Below are positions 8,117 to 15,856 of a DNA stretch of 64,000 nt, piece after piece (position 1 is the stretch's first letter; each line of letters begins with the position of its first letter). The notes beneath the pieces are model-generated. The model did no database searches. It was not told the DNA's origin and saw only the letters and a list, made by a program, of their open reading frames with translations. Position numbers and translations under genes: made by a program. Source of the stretch: Paraburkholderia antibiotica (GTDB taxonomy: Bacteria; Pseudomonadota; Gammaproteobacteria; Burkholderiales; Burkholderiaceae); assembly GCF_012927125.1 (NCBI RefSeq), contig NZ_JABBFZ010000001.1, positions 682,001 to 746,000 on the forward strand, read 5' to 3'.

Positions 8117-9763
8117 ATGAGTCAAGCGATCGAAATCAAGGTGCCGGACATCGGCGATTACAAGGACGTTCCTGTGATCGAGGTGCTGGTGAAGGCGGGT
8201 GATACCGTCGAGAAAGAGCAATCGCTCGTCACGCTGGAATCCGACAAGGCGACGATGGACGTGCCGAGTTCGGAGGCAGGCGTCGTCAAGGAAGTGAAGG
8301 TCAAGGTCGGTGATTCGGTGTCGGAAGGCACGCTGATCATCCTGCTGGAAGCCGCGGGCGCCGCGGCTGCTCCGGCTGCTGCTCCGGCTGCGGCCGCCGC
8401 TCCCGCACCGACGCCGGCTCCCGCCGCTGCTCCGGCAGCCGGTGGCGGCGTGCAGGAAATCAAGGTGCCGGATATCGGCGACTACAAGGACGTTCCCGTG
8501 ATCGAGATCGCGGTGAAGGTCGGCGATCGCGTCGAGAAAGAGCAGTCGCTCGTCACGCTGGAATCCGACAAGGCGACGATGGACGTGCCGAGCTCGGCCG
8601 CCGGCGTCGTCAAGGAAGTGAAGGTCAAGGTCGGTGACACCGTGTCGGAAGGCGCGGTCATCGTCGTGCTCGAAGCGGATGGCGCTGCTGCCGCACCCGC
8701 CGCGGCACCGGCACCGGCACCGGCAGCGAAGGCTCCGGCCGAGAAGCCGTCCGACGCGCCGGCCGCGCCGAGCCCGGCACCGGCTGCGCCGTCCGCGCTT
8801 GCGCAGGCGCCGTCGATTCCGGCTGGCGAGGGCGGTTCGCGCCATCCGAGCCATGCGTCGCCGTCGGTACGCAAGTTCGCGCGCGAACTCGGCGTCGACG
8901 TCGCGCAGGTCAAGGGCACGGGTCCGAAGGGCCGCATTACCCAAGCCGACGTGACTGCGTTCGTGAAGGGTGTGATGACCGGCCAGCGCGCCGCGCCGGC
9001 AGGTGCCGCGCCGGCCGCGGGCGGTGGCGAGCTGAACCTGCTGCCGTGGCCGAAGGTCGATTTCACGAAGTTCGGTCCGATCGAATCGAAGCCGCTGTCG
9101 CGCATCAAGAAGATCTCGGGCGCGAACCTGCACCGCAACTGGGTCATGATCCCGCACGTCACGAACAACGACGAAGCGGACATCACCGAGCTCGAAGCGC
9201 TGCGCGTGACGCTGAACAAGGAACACGAAAAGGCGGGCGTGAAGTTCACGATGCTCGCGTTCGTGATCAAGGCTTGCGTGGCGGCCCTGCAGAAGTTCCC
9301 GACGTTCAACGCGAGCCTCGACGGCGACAACCTGGTGTTCAAGCAGTACTACCACATCGGTTTTGCCGCGGACACGCCGAACGGCCTCGTCGTTCCGGTG
9401 ATTCGCGACGCGGACAAGAAGGGCCTCGTCGACATCGCGAAGGAAATGGCGGAGCTGTCGAAGGCCGCGCGCGACGGCAAGCTGAAGCCCGACCAGATGC
9501 AAGGCGGCTGCTTCTCGATCTCGTCGCTGGGCGGTATCGGCGGCACGCACTTCACGCCGATCATCAACGCGCCTGAAGTCGCGATTCTCGGTCTGTCGCG
9601 CAGCGCGATGAAGCCGGTGTGGGACGGCAAGCAGTTCGTGCCGCGCCTGACGATGCCGCTGTCGCTGTCGTACGACCATCGCGTGATCGACGGAGCGGCA
9701 GCCGCGCGCTTCAATGCGTACCTGGGTGCGATTCTTGCCGATTTCCGGCGTGTGATTCTTTGA
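8117..9763 (+). CDS. aceF: Dihydrolipoyllysine-residue acetyltransferase, E2 of pyruvate dehydrogenase, with two lipoyl domains
   Basis: E2 is the core of the complex: its swinging lipoyl arms take the acetyl group from E1 and transfer it to CoA. Of 548 residues, two near-identical lipoyl domains come first (about 5-75 and 117-190), each with the lipoyl Lys in LESDKATMDVPSS. They are separated by Ala/Pro linkers. A peripheral subunit-binding domain follows (PSVRKFARELGVDV and TGPKGRITQADV). The catalytic domain ends in YDHRVIDGAAAARF, the HxxxDG active-site motif. The start is ATG 8117 with CAGGAG upstream, not the in-frame ATG at 8045. E. coli AceF has three lipoyl domains, so this is the two-domain form, with a third carried on LpdA downstream. 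Confidence 0.98.
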   Translation: MSQAIEIKVPDIGDYKDVPVIEVLVKAGDTVEKEQSLVTLESDKATMDVPSSEAGVVKEVKVKVGDSVSEGTLIILLEAAGAAAAPAAAPAAAAAPAPTPAPAAAPAAGGGVQEIKVPDIGDYKDVPVIEIAVKVGDRVEKEQSLVTLESDKATMDVPSSAAGVVKEVKVKVGDTVSEGAVIVVLEADGAAAAPAAAPAPAPAAKAPAEKPSDAPAAPSPAPAAPSALAQAPSIPAGEGGSRHPSHASPSVRKFARELGVDVAQVKGTGPKGRITQADVTAFVKGVMTGQRAAPAGAAPAAGGGELNLLPWPKVDFTKFGPIESKPLSRIKKISGANLHRNWVMIPHVTNNDEADITELEALRVTLNKEHEKAGVKFTMLAFVIKACVAALQKFPTFNASLDGDNLVFKQYYHIGFAADTPNGLVVPVIRDADKKGLVDIAKEMAELSKAARDGKLKPDQMQGGCFSISSLGGIGGTHFTPIINAPEVAILGLSRSAMKPVWDGKQFVPRLTMPLSLSYDHRVIDGAAAARFNAYLGAILADFRRVIL

Positions 9764-9851
9764 TGTGGTGAGGGTTGCGCGGGGCGCGGGTTTGTTTTTT
9801 CGGTGATCCGCGTCTCTCTGTAGAACCTGCTTTCTTGTCGGTCTATTGGCG

Positions 9852-9960
9852 TCGCCCCTGTGCGGGGCGGCACCTACTTTTCTTTGCACCCCAAGGGCAC
9901 TTCCTTCGGGGCGTCTTCCAAAGAAAAGTAGGCAAAAGAAAGGCGCGTCCTTCGGCGGAC
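9852..9960. repeat. Dispersed-repeat-like hairpin element between aceF and lpdA
   Basis: The 291-base gap between aceF and lpdA contains a nested palindromic element. The outer arms are 14 perfect bases: CCTACTTTTCTTTG at 9873-9886 and its complement at 9919-9932. A small CGCCCC/GGGGCG hairpin lies just left (9852-9869), and a GTCC/GGAC hairpin just right (about 9947-9960). From general knowledge, sequences built around CCTACTTTTCTTTG and its complement recur in intergenic regions of Paraburkholderia genomes. Only one copy is visible in this window. No U-tract directly follows, so it may fold in the transcript without ending it. Confidence 0.6.
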
Positions 9961-10054
9961 GGCAAAGGATGTTTCTGTTCGCCGTGTCGCCAGCTTTTGG
10001 GCCCATGAAGACGAGGTTCTGCGCTCATCACAATCAACAGGAGAAGGGGACACT

Positions 10055-11818
10055 ATGAGTCTCGTCGAAGTAAAAGTGCCGGACATCGGTGACTTCAAGG
10101 ACGTCGACGTCATCGAAGTCAATATCAAACCGGGCGACACCATCGAGAAAGAGCAGTCGCTGCTGACGCTCGAATCCGACAAGGCGTCGATGGAAGTGCC
10201 GAGCGACACCGCCGGCACCGTCAAGGAAGTGCGCATCAAGCCGGGCGACAAGGTCTCGCAAGGCACGGTGATCGCGCTGGTCGAGGCGGCAGCAGGTGGT
10301 GCGGCCGCAGCAGCACCGGCGCCGGCTCCGGCCGCAGCGCCTGCACCCGCTCCCGCGCCGAAGGCCGCCGCGCCTGCTCCGCAGGCAGGCAGCTATGCGG
10401 GCGGCGCCGATATCGAGTGCGACATGCTCGTGCTCGGCTCGGGTCCCGGCGGTTACTCGGCCGCGTTCCGTTCCGCCGACCTCGGCATGAAGACCGTGCT
10501 GGTCGAGCGTTATTCGACGCTCGGCGGCGTGTGTCTGAACGTCGGCTGTATTCCGTCGAAGGCGCTGCTGCACACCGCGCTCGTGATCGATGAGGCGGCG
10601 GATCTCGCGTCGCACGGCATCACGTTCGGCAAGCCGCAGATCGATCTCGACAAGCTGCGCGACTTCAAGTCGGGCGTCGTCAAGAAGCTGACCGGCGGTC
10701 TCGCCGGCATGGCGAAGGCGCGCAAGGTCGAAGTGGTCGTCGGTACCGGTTCGTTCGTCGATCCGTACCACATGGAAGTGCAGGGCGAGGGCGGCAAGAA
10801 GGTCGTCAAGTTCAAGCAGGCGATCATCGCCGCGGGTTCGGAAGCGGTGAAGCTGCCGTTCATTCCGGAAGATCCGCGTGTGGTCGATTCGACCGGCGCG
10901 CTCGAACTGCGCCAGATTCCGCAGCGCATGCTGGTGATCGGCGGCGGCATCATCGGTCTGGAAATGGCGACCGTGTATTCGACGCTCGGCGCGCAGATCG
11001 ACGTGGTCGAAATGCTCGACGGCCTGATGGCCGGCGCGGACCGCGATCTGGTCAAGGTCTGGGAGAAGTACAACAGCAAGCGTTTCGCCAACGTGATGCT
11101 GAAGACCAAGACCACCGCGGCCGAAGCGAAGGACGACGGCATCTACGTGACGTTCGAAGGCGAGAAGGCGCCGGCCGAGCCGCAACGCTACGACCTCGTA
11201 CTGGTCGCGGTCGGCCGTACGCCCAACGGCAAGCGGATCGGCGCGGACAAGGCTGGTGTCGCGGTGACCGATCGCGGCTTCATCGACGTCGACAAGCAGC
11301 AGCGCACCAACGTGCCGCACATCTTCGCGATCGGCGACATCGTCGGTCAGCCGATGCTCGCGCACAAGGCGGTGCACGAAGGTCACGTGGCGGCTGAAGC
11401 CGCGCATGGCGAGAAGGCGTACTTCGACGCGATGCAGATTCCGTCGGTGGCTTATACCGATCCGGAAGTGGCGTGGGCCGGCAAGACCGAAGACCAGTTG
11501 AAGGCCGCGGGCGTCAAGTTCGGCAAGGCGGTGTTCCCGTGGGCCGCATCGGGCCGCGCGATCGCCAATGGCCGCGACGAAGGCTTCACGAAGCTGCTGT
11601 TCGATGAAGAGACGCATCGCGTGATCGGCGGCGGTATCGTCGGTCTGAATGCGGGCGATCTGATCAGCGAAGTGTGTCTCGCGATCGAAATGGGCGCGGA
11701 CGCGACGGATATCGGCAAGACGATCCATCCGCATCCGACGCTCGGCGAATCGGTCGGCATGGCTGCCGAGCTGTACGAAGGCGTCTGTACCGATCTGCCG
11801 CCGGTGAAGAAGAAGTAA
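10055..11818 (+). CDS. lpdA: Dihydrolipoyl dehydrogenase, E3 of pyruvate dehydrogenase, with N-terminal lipoyl domain
   Basis: E3 reoxidises dihydrolipoyl groups with FAD and NAD+. The 587 residues are about 115 longer than a standard LpdA because an N-terminal lipoyl domain (about residues 3-77, lipoyl Lys in LESDKASMEVPS) and an Ala/Pro linker precede the flavoprotein. The flavoprotein shows the FAD motif VLGSGPGGYSAA, the redox disulfide CLNVGC, the NAD motif VIGGGIIGLEMA and the C-terminal catalytic HPHPTLGES. The start is ATG 10055 with a GGAGAAGGGG ribosome site. It is last in the aceE-aceF-lpdA cluster, 291 bases after aceF. Lipoyl-bearing E3 proteins are known in Ralstonia, Neisseria and Burkholderia. 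Confidence 0.97.
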   Translation: MSLVEVKVPDIGDFKDVDVIEVNIKPGDTIEKEQSLLTLESDKASMEVPSDTAGTVKEVRIKPGDKVSQGTVIALVEAAAGGAAAAAPAPAPAAAPAPAPAPKAAAPAPQAGSYAGGADIECDMLVLGSGPGGYSAAFRSADLGMKTVLVERYSTLGGVCLNVGCIPSKALLHTALVIDEAADLASHGITFGKPQIDLDKLRDFKSGVVKKLTGGLAGMAKARKVEVVVGTGSFVDPYHMEVQGEGGKKVVKFKQAIIAAGSEAVKLPFIPEDPRVVDSTGALELRQIPQRMLVIGGGIIGLEMATVYSTLGAQIDVVEMLDGLMAGADRDLVKVWEKYNSKRFANVMLKTKTTAAEAKDDGIYVTFEGEKAPAEPQRYDLVLVAVGRTPNGKRIGADKAGVAVTDRGFIDVDKQQRTNVPHIFAIGDIVGQPMLAHKAVHEGHVAAEAAHGEKAYFDAMQIPSVAYTDPEVAWAGKTEDQLKAAGVKFGKAVFPWAASGRAIANGRDEGFTKLLFDEETHRVIGGGIVGLNAGDLISEVCLAIEMGADATDIGKTIHPHPTLGESVGMAAELYEGVCTDLPPVKKK

Positions 11819-11883
11819 TGCCGGCTGCTCCGTCTGCATCGCGAGATGTGGGCGGAGCGGGGCGGTAGAAGAAGTGCCATAAA

Positions 11884-11923
11884 AAACGGCGCGGTCCTTG
11901 CGGAGCGCGCCGTTTCTGTTTTT
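11884..11923 (+). terminator. Intrinsic terminator after lpdA
   Basis: Ten-base arms AAACGGCGCG (11884-11893) and CGCGCCGTTT (11906-11915) are followed by CTGTTTTT. It ends the aceE-aceF-lpdA transcript. The rest of the gap to the phasin gene (11924-12165) shows no gene. Confidence 0.8.
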
Positions 11924-12165
11924 GCGGCCCGCTAATTTCGCGGCCAGCTGGAAGCAGGCGGAAGGGCAGGTAAAACAGCAGGCAAAAACCGGGCAAAAAA
12001 ATCCCGGCATGGTGACCGGGCAAACGATACGTCATTGTTGCAACGTATCGGAGCGTTCGGCCAATCAAACCGTGTAAGCGGCAACGGCACGACGCTGTTG
12101 CTTGCAATAACGCCGGCGCAGCGGGTGGGCTGGGCCGGCGTGAAAACAATACCGTCGGAACGACA

Positions 12166-12187
12166 ACGCCAGGCCGAAGCCTGGCGT
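12166..12187 (-). terminator. Hairpin downstream of the phasin gene
   Basis: Perfect 9-base arms ACGCCAGGC and GCCTGGCGT surround a four-base loop, just past the phasin stop codon on the minus strand. The U-tract is poor, so it may act mainly as a 3' end stabiliser or weak terminator. Confidence 0.5.
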
Positions 12188-12202
12188 GTTGACGGGTAAT
12201 GC

Positions 12203-12775
12203 TTAGGCCGTCTTCTTGGCAGCGCGCGATGCTTGCGCAGCGGCTTGCGAAGCTGCCTTCGATGCGGCCGTTGCAGCTGCATTGAAGTTGCTTTCGGCGA
12301 TTTCGACAGCCTGGCGGGTTGCCTTGTGGACCGTTTCGTACGTCGTGTTAGCAGCGGTGATCGCCGACTTCATCACGGCAACAGCGGTTTCCGAACCAGC
12401 CGGTGCGTTCTTCGCGACGTTTTCGACGAGAGCCTGGACCTTGCGGTTCTGCTCTTCGAATTGCGCTTCAGCGACGCGGGTGAATTCGCTTTGCGTTGCC
12501 GACACGATTTCGTACACGTGACGGCCATACGACAGCGCCTTTTCGGCGACCGGCTGTGCGAGGCTTGCCTGCAGTGCCAGCAGTTCTTGTGCGTCCTTCA
12601 CGGACAGTGCGCGTTGGGCGTTTTCCTGGCTTTCGGCGAGCGTCGACTTCACAACTTGCAGGTTCAGTTCAACCAGCTTTTCGACGCCTTCGAATGCTTT
12701 GGTCGTCAGACCGAACAGCGTTTCGAAGTTGGCTTTCTGGGCTGCGGCGAATTGTTCGGGGGTCAGCAGAGTCAT
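12203..12775 (-). CDS. phaP: Phasin (polyhydroxyalkanoate granule-associated protein)
   Basis: Phasins coat intracellular polyhydroxyalkanoate granules and control their size and number. The 190-residue protein is all-helical in character and rich in Ala, Glu and Gln, with the N-terminal phasin-family pattern ([27 protein letters not shown] is split here as residues 3-29). The C-terminus is Ala-rich and ends in basic residues (RAAKKTA), as in Cupriavidus PhaP1. The start at 12775 has an AGGAG ribosome site about eight bases upstream. A strong promoter with two TTGTGC-N3-GCA elements precedes it, consistent with repression by PhaR. There are no other pha genes nearby. Confidence 0.92.
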   Translation of the reverse strand: MTLLTPEQFAAAQKANFETLFGLTTKAFEGVEKLVELNLQVVKSTLAESQENAQRALSVKDAQELLALQASLAQPVAEKALSYGRHVYEIVSATQSEFTRVAEAQFEEQNRKVQALVENVAKNAPAGSETAVAVMKSAITAANTTYETVHKATRQAVEIAESNFNAAATAASKAASQAAAQASRAAKKTA

Positions 12776-12866
12776 CGTTTACGCTCCTGGATCGCGGTCG
12801 GTCTATGGGGACCGCATTGGGTTGGTGGCGAGACGCAGGTTGATCGTCTGCCCGGACCGCGATGTA

Positions 12867-12882
12867 TTGTGCATCGCAGCAA
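12867..12882 (-). promoter_or_regulatory. Candidate PhaR operator at the phasin transcription start
   Basis: Plus-strand TTGTGC-ATC-GCAGCAA is a near-palindrome of the TGC/GCA type that overlaps the predicted start of transcription. The same TTGTGC-N3-GCA core recurs just upstream of the -35. In Cupriavidus necator PhaR is reported to bind both at the phaP1 start site and near its -35, the same arrangement. Confidence 0.5.
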
Positions 12883-12890
12883 TGGTTCCC

Positions 12891-12918
12891 ATTTTAAGAT
12901 GGTCAAAAATAAAGTCAA
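12891..12918 (-). promoter_or_regulatory. Sigma-70 promoter of the phasin gene
   Basis: On the minus strand TTGACT (12918-12913) and TAAAAT (12896-12891) are 16 bases apart, close to consensus. Transcription should start about base 12884, leaving a leader of roughly 110 bases. The region is much richer in A+T than the surroundings. Confidence 0.7.
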
Positions 12919-12925
12919 GTGTTTT

Positions 12926-12940
12926 TTGTGCGTTGCACAA
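12926..12940 (-). promoter_or_regulatory. Second candidate PhaR operator, upstream of the phasin -35
   Basis: TTGTGC-GTT-GCACAA is a perfect 15-base palindrome eight bases upstream of the -35 hexamer. It shares TTGTGC-N3-GCA with the site at the transcription start. Confidence 0.55.
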
Positions 12941-12946
12941 TGTCAA

Positions 12947-13496
12947 GAAACTGTCGATAAAACAACATGTTATGCAGTAGGCATGTCATTCAGGTGACGC
13001 GCGGCGTTTTACTATTTGCACCGTGCTGGTGCGAGATAAAACGCTGGAACTCACGCTTTCGGGAAATTATTTTTCCCCGCCAGGCGGTCGATGCAGGCAG
13101 GATAGAGGCTGATCGCCACGATTCGTCCCCCGAAAAAACCTGTCATCATGAATTCGATGTAAACCACAAACTGCTGCGGAACGTTAAGTAGCCACGGCAG
13201 TCGAATGCGCGTTAGCGGCTTCGGCAGACGCTTAACACAGTGTGTGTCGTTGAAGCGCAACGCCTTCATGGCTCGATGGTGCGCTACCCGTCGACGCTCT
13301 GACCGTATTTCCCCGGATCAAGGTTGTCTCGAAATTGCCGTTATGCTGCAAGAATCCACTCGATTCCTGCGCGCGGCGGCAATGGCGAGACATGGCCAGC
13401 GACGATCGTTTTTTTCGATCGAGGCGCGGCACTTATTTGCGTTTTCGCGATCGGAGCTTACAAGCCGGTTTAAGGAGTGCGTATAAGTGCTTCAAA
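12947..13496. other. Low-GC intergenic region between phasin and pbpG, no gene supported
   Basis: About 550 bases that are less GC-rich than the neighbouring genes. Two open frames of 72 and 93 codons cross it, but neither has a convincing ribosome site, codon bias or recognisable domain. There is a small GCACC/GGTGC hairpin near 13018-13032. The divergent promoters of phaP and pbpG lie at its two ends. Confidence 0.5.
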
Positions 13497-13525
13497 TTGC
13501 TAATTTTTCATTGCTTCACTACACT
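13497..13525 (+). promoter_or_regulatory. Candidate sigma-70 promoter of pbpG
   Basis: TTGCTA (13497-13502) and TACACT (13520-13525) are exactly 17 bases apart, 36 bases upstream of the chosen ATG. Confidence 0.55.
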
Positions 13526-13560
13526 TGCGGAAACCTCTCGCCGCTCCCTATCGAACACCC

Positions 13561-14751
13561 ATGAAAACCGACATGTTTTCGTCGCTAAAAGTGCTCCACG
13601 GCGCGGCGCGCAGCACCGCTCTTTCGGTGGCCGTTTCATTGGCCGTCGCAGCGGCATTCGCTACGCCTGTCAGCACTTTTGCAGCCACTTCTGCTGCAAC
13701 CGCAAAAACCACGAAACACACCAAGGCCGCGAAGAAATCGGCCCCGGAAACGGCACCCGCCAAGGTGTCGAGCCGTGCGAAGGCCAGCAAGGGCGCGGCC
13801 GTGAAGGCCGCCGCCGCGGACGACGACGCGCCGCGCGCCGGTGCCAAACGCAAACGCGCGACCTTCGCCGCGAACGGCCGTCATCATTCGGCCGTGCGCC
13901 GCGTCGCGTATGAGCCGCGCCAGCCCACCGTCGGTCAGGCATTTGGCCTGCACGACACGCCGGACGCGCTGATGCTGCGCTCGAGCGTCGCCTACGTGAT
14001 CGACCAGAACACCGGCGAGCCGCTCTTCGACAAGAATTCGCACGCGGTCGTACCGATCGCATCGATCACGAAGCTGATGACCGCGATGGTCGTGCTCGAT
14101 TCGAAAGAGCCGATGACCGACCAGATCGAAGTCACCGACGAAGACCGCGACTACGAGAAGAACACCGGCTCGCGTTTGTCGGTGGGCTCGGTGCTCTCGC
14201 GTGAAGACATGCTGCACATTGCGCTGATGGCGTCGGAAAACCGCGCGGCGGCTTCGTTGTCGCGCTATTACCCGGGCGGCCGTCCGGCGTTCCTCGCGGC
14301 GATGAACGCGAAGGCGAAGCAGCTCGGCATGACCGACACGCACTTCGAAAATCCGACCGGCTTGACGAGCATGAACGTGTCGAGCGCGCGCGATCTGGTC
14401 AAGATGGTCAACGCGGCCTATCAGTACCCGCTGATCCGCAAGTTCTCGACCGATCACAGCTACGACGTGTACACGGGCAAGCGCACGCTCGCGTACAACA
14501 GCACGAATGCGCTGGTGCGTAACCCGACCTGGGACATCGGTCTGCAGAAGACCGGCTTCATCAACGAAGCGGGTGAGTGCCTCGTGATGCAGGCAACCAT
14601 CCACGGTCGGCCGATGGTGATGGTGCTGCTCGATTCGTCGGGCAAGTATTCGCGCTTCGCCGATGCGACGCGTCTGCGCACGTGGCTCGATAACGGCGGC
14701 GGCGAGCAGCCGCGTATCACGAGCGCCGACGCTGGCGGTGCGGGTACCTGA
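13561..14751 (+). CDS. pbpG: D-alanyl-D-alanine endopeptidase (PBP7/8 type), periplasmic
   Basis: This S11-family serine peptidase cleaves DD-cross-links in peptidoglycan during wall remodelling. Active-site motifs are SITK (Ser at about residue 168), SEN (about 225) and KTG (about 330). The 396-residue protein has an N-terminal signal segment (SLAVAAAFATPVSTFA) and then about 60 residues of Lys/Ala-rich linker (about 45-105) before the catalytic domain, longer than E. coli PBP7. The start ATG 13561 directly precedes a typical signal peptide; the frame extends 12 codons further. It lacks the C-terminal amphipathic anchor of PBP5/6, supporting the endopeptidase class. It has its own promoter and a shared terminator downstream. 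Confidence 0.93.
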   Translation: MKTDMFSSLKVLHGAARSTALSVAVSLAVAAAFATPVSTFAATSAATAKTTKHTKAAKKSAPETAPAKVSSRAKASKGAAVKAAAADDDAPRAGAKRKRATFAANGRHHSAVRRVAYEPRQPTVGQAFGLHDTPDALMLRSSVAYVIDQNTGEPLFDKNSHAVVPIASITKLMTAMVVLDSKEPMTDQIEVTDEDRDYEKNTGSRLSVGSVLSREDMLHIALMASENRAAASLSRYYPGGRPAFLAAMNAKAKQLGMTDTHFENPTGLTSMNVSSARDLVKMVNAAYQYPLIRKFSTDHSYDVYTGKRTLAYNSTNALVRNPTWDIGLQKTGFINEAGECLVMQATIHGRPMVMVLLDSSGKYSRFADATRLRTWLDNGGGEQPRITSADAGGAGT

Positions 14752-14775
14752 TACTCAGACCACGGGCGCTTAAAG

Positions 14776-14804
14776 AAAAAGCCTCGCGAATGCGAGGCTT
14801 TTTT
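14776..14804. terminator. Bidirectional terminator between pbpG and the iclR-type gene
   Basis: AAAGCCTCGC, a GAAT loop and GCGAGGCTTTTTT form a perfect hairpin with A-tract and T-tract on opposite sides. It serves the two convergent genes. Confidence 0.88.
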
Positions 14805-14865
14805 CATGGTGCCGGTGCGGCTGGAACAGGCCGACAAGGCCAGGCAGCCGCCGGGCTGCCCACGT

Positions 14866-15678
14866 TCACGAATGCTGGCCGTGCGCGTGCGAATGATTCT
14901 GCTGAACCTGAGGCCGATAGCCGAGCGATTCGGAAATCATCAGCGCGGTCTGGCTCAACTGGCCGAGCCACGAATCCTGCAAACGGTCGGCCGGTGCCGA
15001 CAGCGACAGCCCCGCAACCAGCTTGCCGGTATCGTCGTAGATGCCGGCGGCGATGCAGCGCACGCCAAGTTCGAGTTCTTCGTTATCGCGCGCGCAGGCC
15101 TGCTGGCGCACGTGCGAGAGCTCGCGCTCGAGCTTCGCGAGATCGGTGATGCTGTTCTGCGTGTGACCCGATAGACCCGTGCGCGTGGCGTACGCGCGTA
15201 CGCGGGTGGCTTCGTCGGCGGCGAGGAACAGCTTGCCGACCGAGGTCAGGTGCAACGGCGCGCGCCCGCCGATTGCGCGAACCACCTGCATGCCCGAGCG
15301 CTCCGAATACGCGCGCTCGATGTAGACGATCTCGTCGCCCTGACGCACCGACAGGTTCACGGTTTGCCCCGTCTGCCGATGCAGCTCGCGCATCGGCGTG
15401 AGCGCCGCGTCGCGCACCGACAGACGCGCTTTCACGAGGTTGCCCAGTTCGAGCAGGCGCATGCCGAGACGGTAGGTGCCGGGATCCGAACGGTCGACGA
15501 GGCGGCACATCACCATGTCGTTCAGGATGCGGTGCGCGGTGGAGGGGTGTAATTCTGTGCGGAGAGCCAGTTCTTTCAGGCTGACCGGGTCGCTATGCGC
15601 CGCCAGTGCATCGAGCAGGCGCATCATGCGTTCGATCACCTGGATCGAAGTTTTGGGATCCGGGTTCGTATCGCTCAT
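14866..15678 (-). CDS. IclR-family transcriptional regulator, divergent from lutA
   Basis: The 270-residue protein has an N-terminal winged helix-turn-helix (about residues 10-70, with SLKELALRTELHPSTAHRIL) and a C-terminal IclR effector-binding domain (about 85-255, GAF-like, with VRRI/GVRCIAAGIYD). IclR proteins bind palindromic operators and respond to small carboxylates or aromatics. The C-terminal tail is His-rich (HSHAHGQHS). It is transcribed away from lutA, so it probably controls lactate use as well as itself; that is inferred from position. The ATG at 15678 overlaps one half-site of a candidate operator. Confidence 0.9.
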   Translation of the reverse strand: MSDTNPDPKTSIQVIERMMRLLDALAAHSDPVSLKELALRTELHPSTAHRILNDMVMCRLVDRSDPGTYRLGMRLLELGNLVKARLSVRDAALTPMRELHRQTGQTVNLSVRQGDEIVYIERAYSERSGMQVVRAIGGRAPLHLTSVGKLFLAADEATRVRAYATRTGLSGHTQNSITDLAKLERELSHVRQQACARDNEELELGVRCIAAGIYDDTGKLVAGLSLSAPADRLQDSWLGQLSQTALMISESLGYRPQVQQNHSHAHGQHS

Positions 15679-15729
15679 ATGAGAATCGGTGGATGCGTCA
15701 AACAGCGAAAACTGATTGTATCTCGTATG
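15676..15729. promoter_or_regulatory. Separated inverted repeat in the iclR-lutA control region
   Basis: CATATGAGA (15676-15684) and TCTCGTATG (15721-15729) are inverted with one mismatch and 36 bases between them. The left arm covers the iclR-type start codon; the right arm adjoins TACAAT on the minus strand (complement of 15715-15720), a candidate -10 for the regulator gene. The cores TATGAGAAT and ATCTCGTA match the halves of the palindrome upstream of aceE. Confidence 0.4.
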
Positions 15730-15800
15730 GTGAAAAAAGCGAACGTGCTTCGACGGCCGCTTCGAATTCGGGACACTACACGTCCTATGTCTTCCGGCCG

Positions 15801-15829
15801 TTGGTATTGCGCGGCAAACAGCGGATAAT
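15801..15829 (+). promoter_or_regulatory. Candidate sigma-70 promoter of lutAB
   Basis: TTGGTA (15801-15806) and GATAAT (15824-15829) are 17 bases apart. A GGAGG ribosome site and the lutA ATG follow within about 28 bases. Confidence 0.6.
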
Positions 15830-15856
15830 CAGGCAAGTTTCCCCGAAGGAGGGCTC

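Noticed and set aside
13205..13486. 93-codon open frame between phasin and pbpG
   Set aside because: No ribosome site, no recognisable domain, and its DNA has the lower GC and mixed codon use of a regulatory region.
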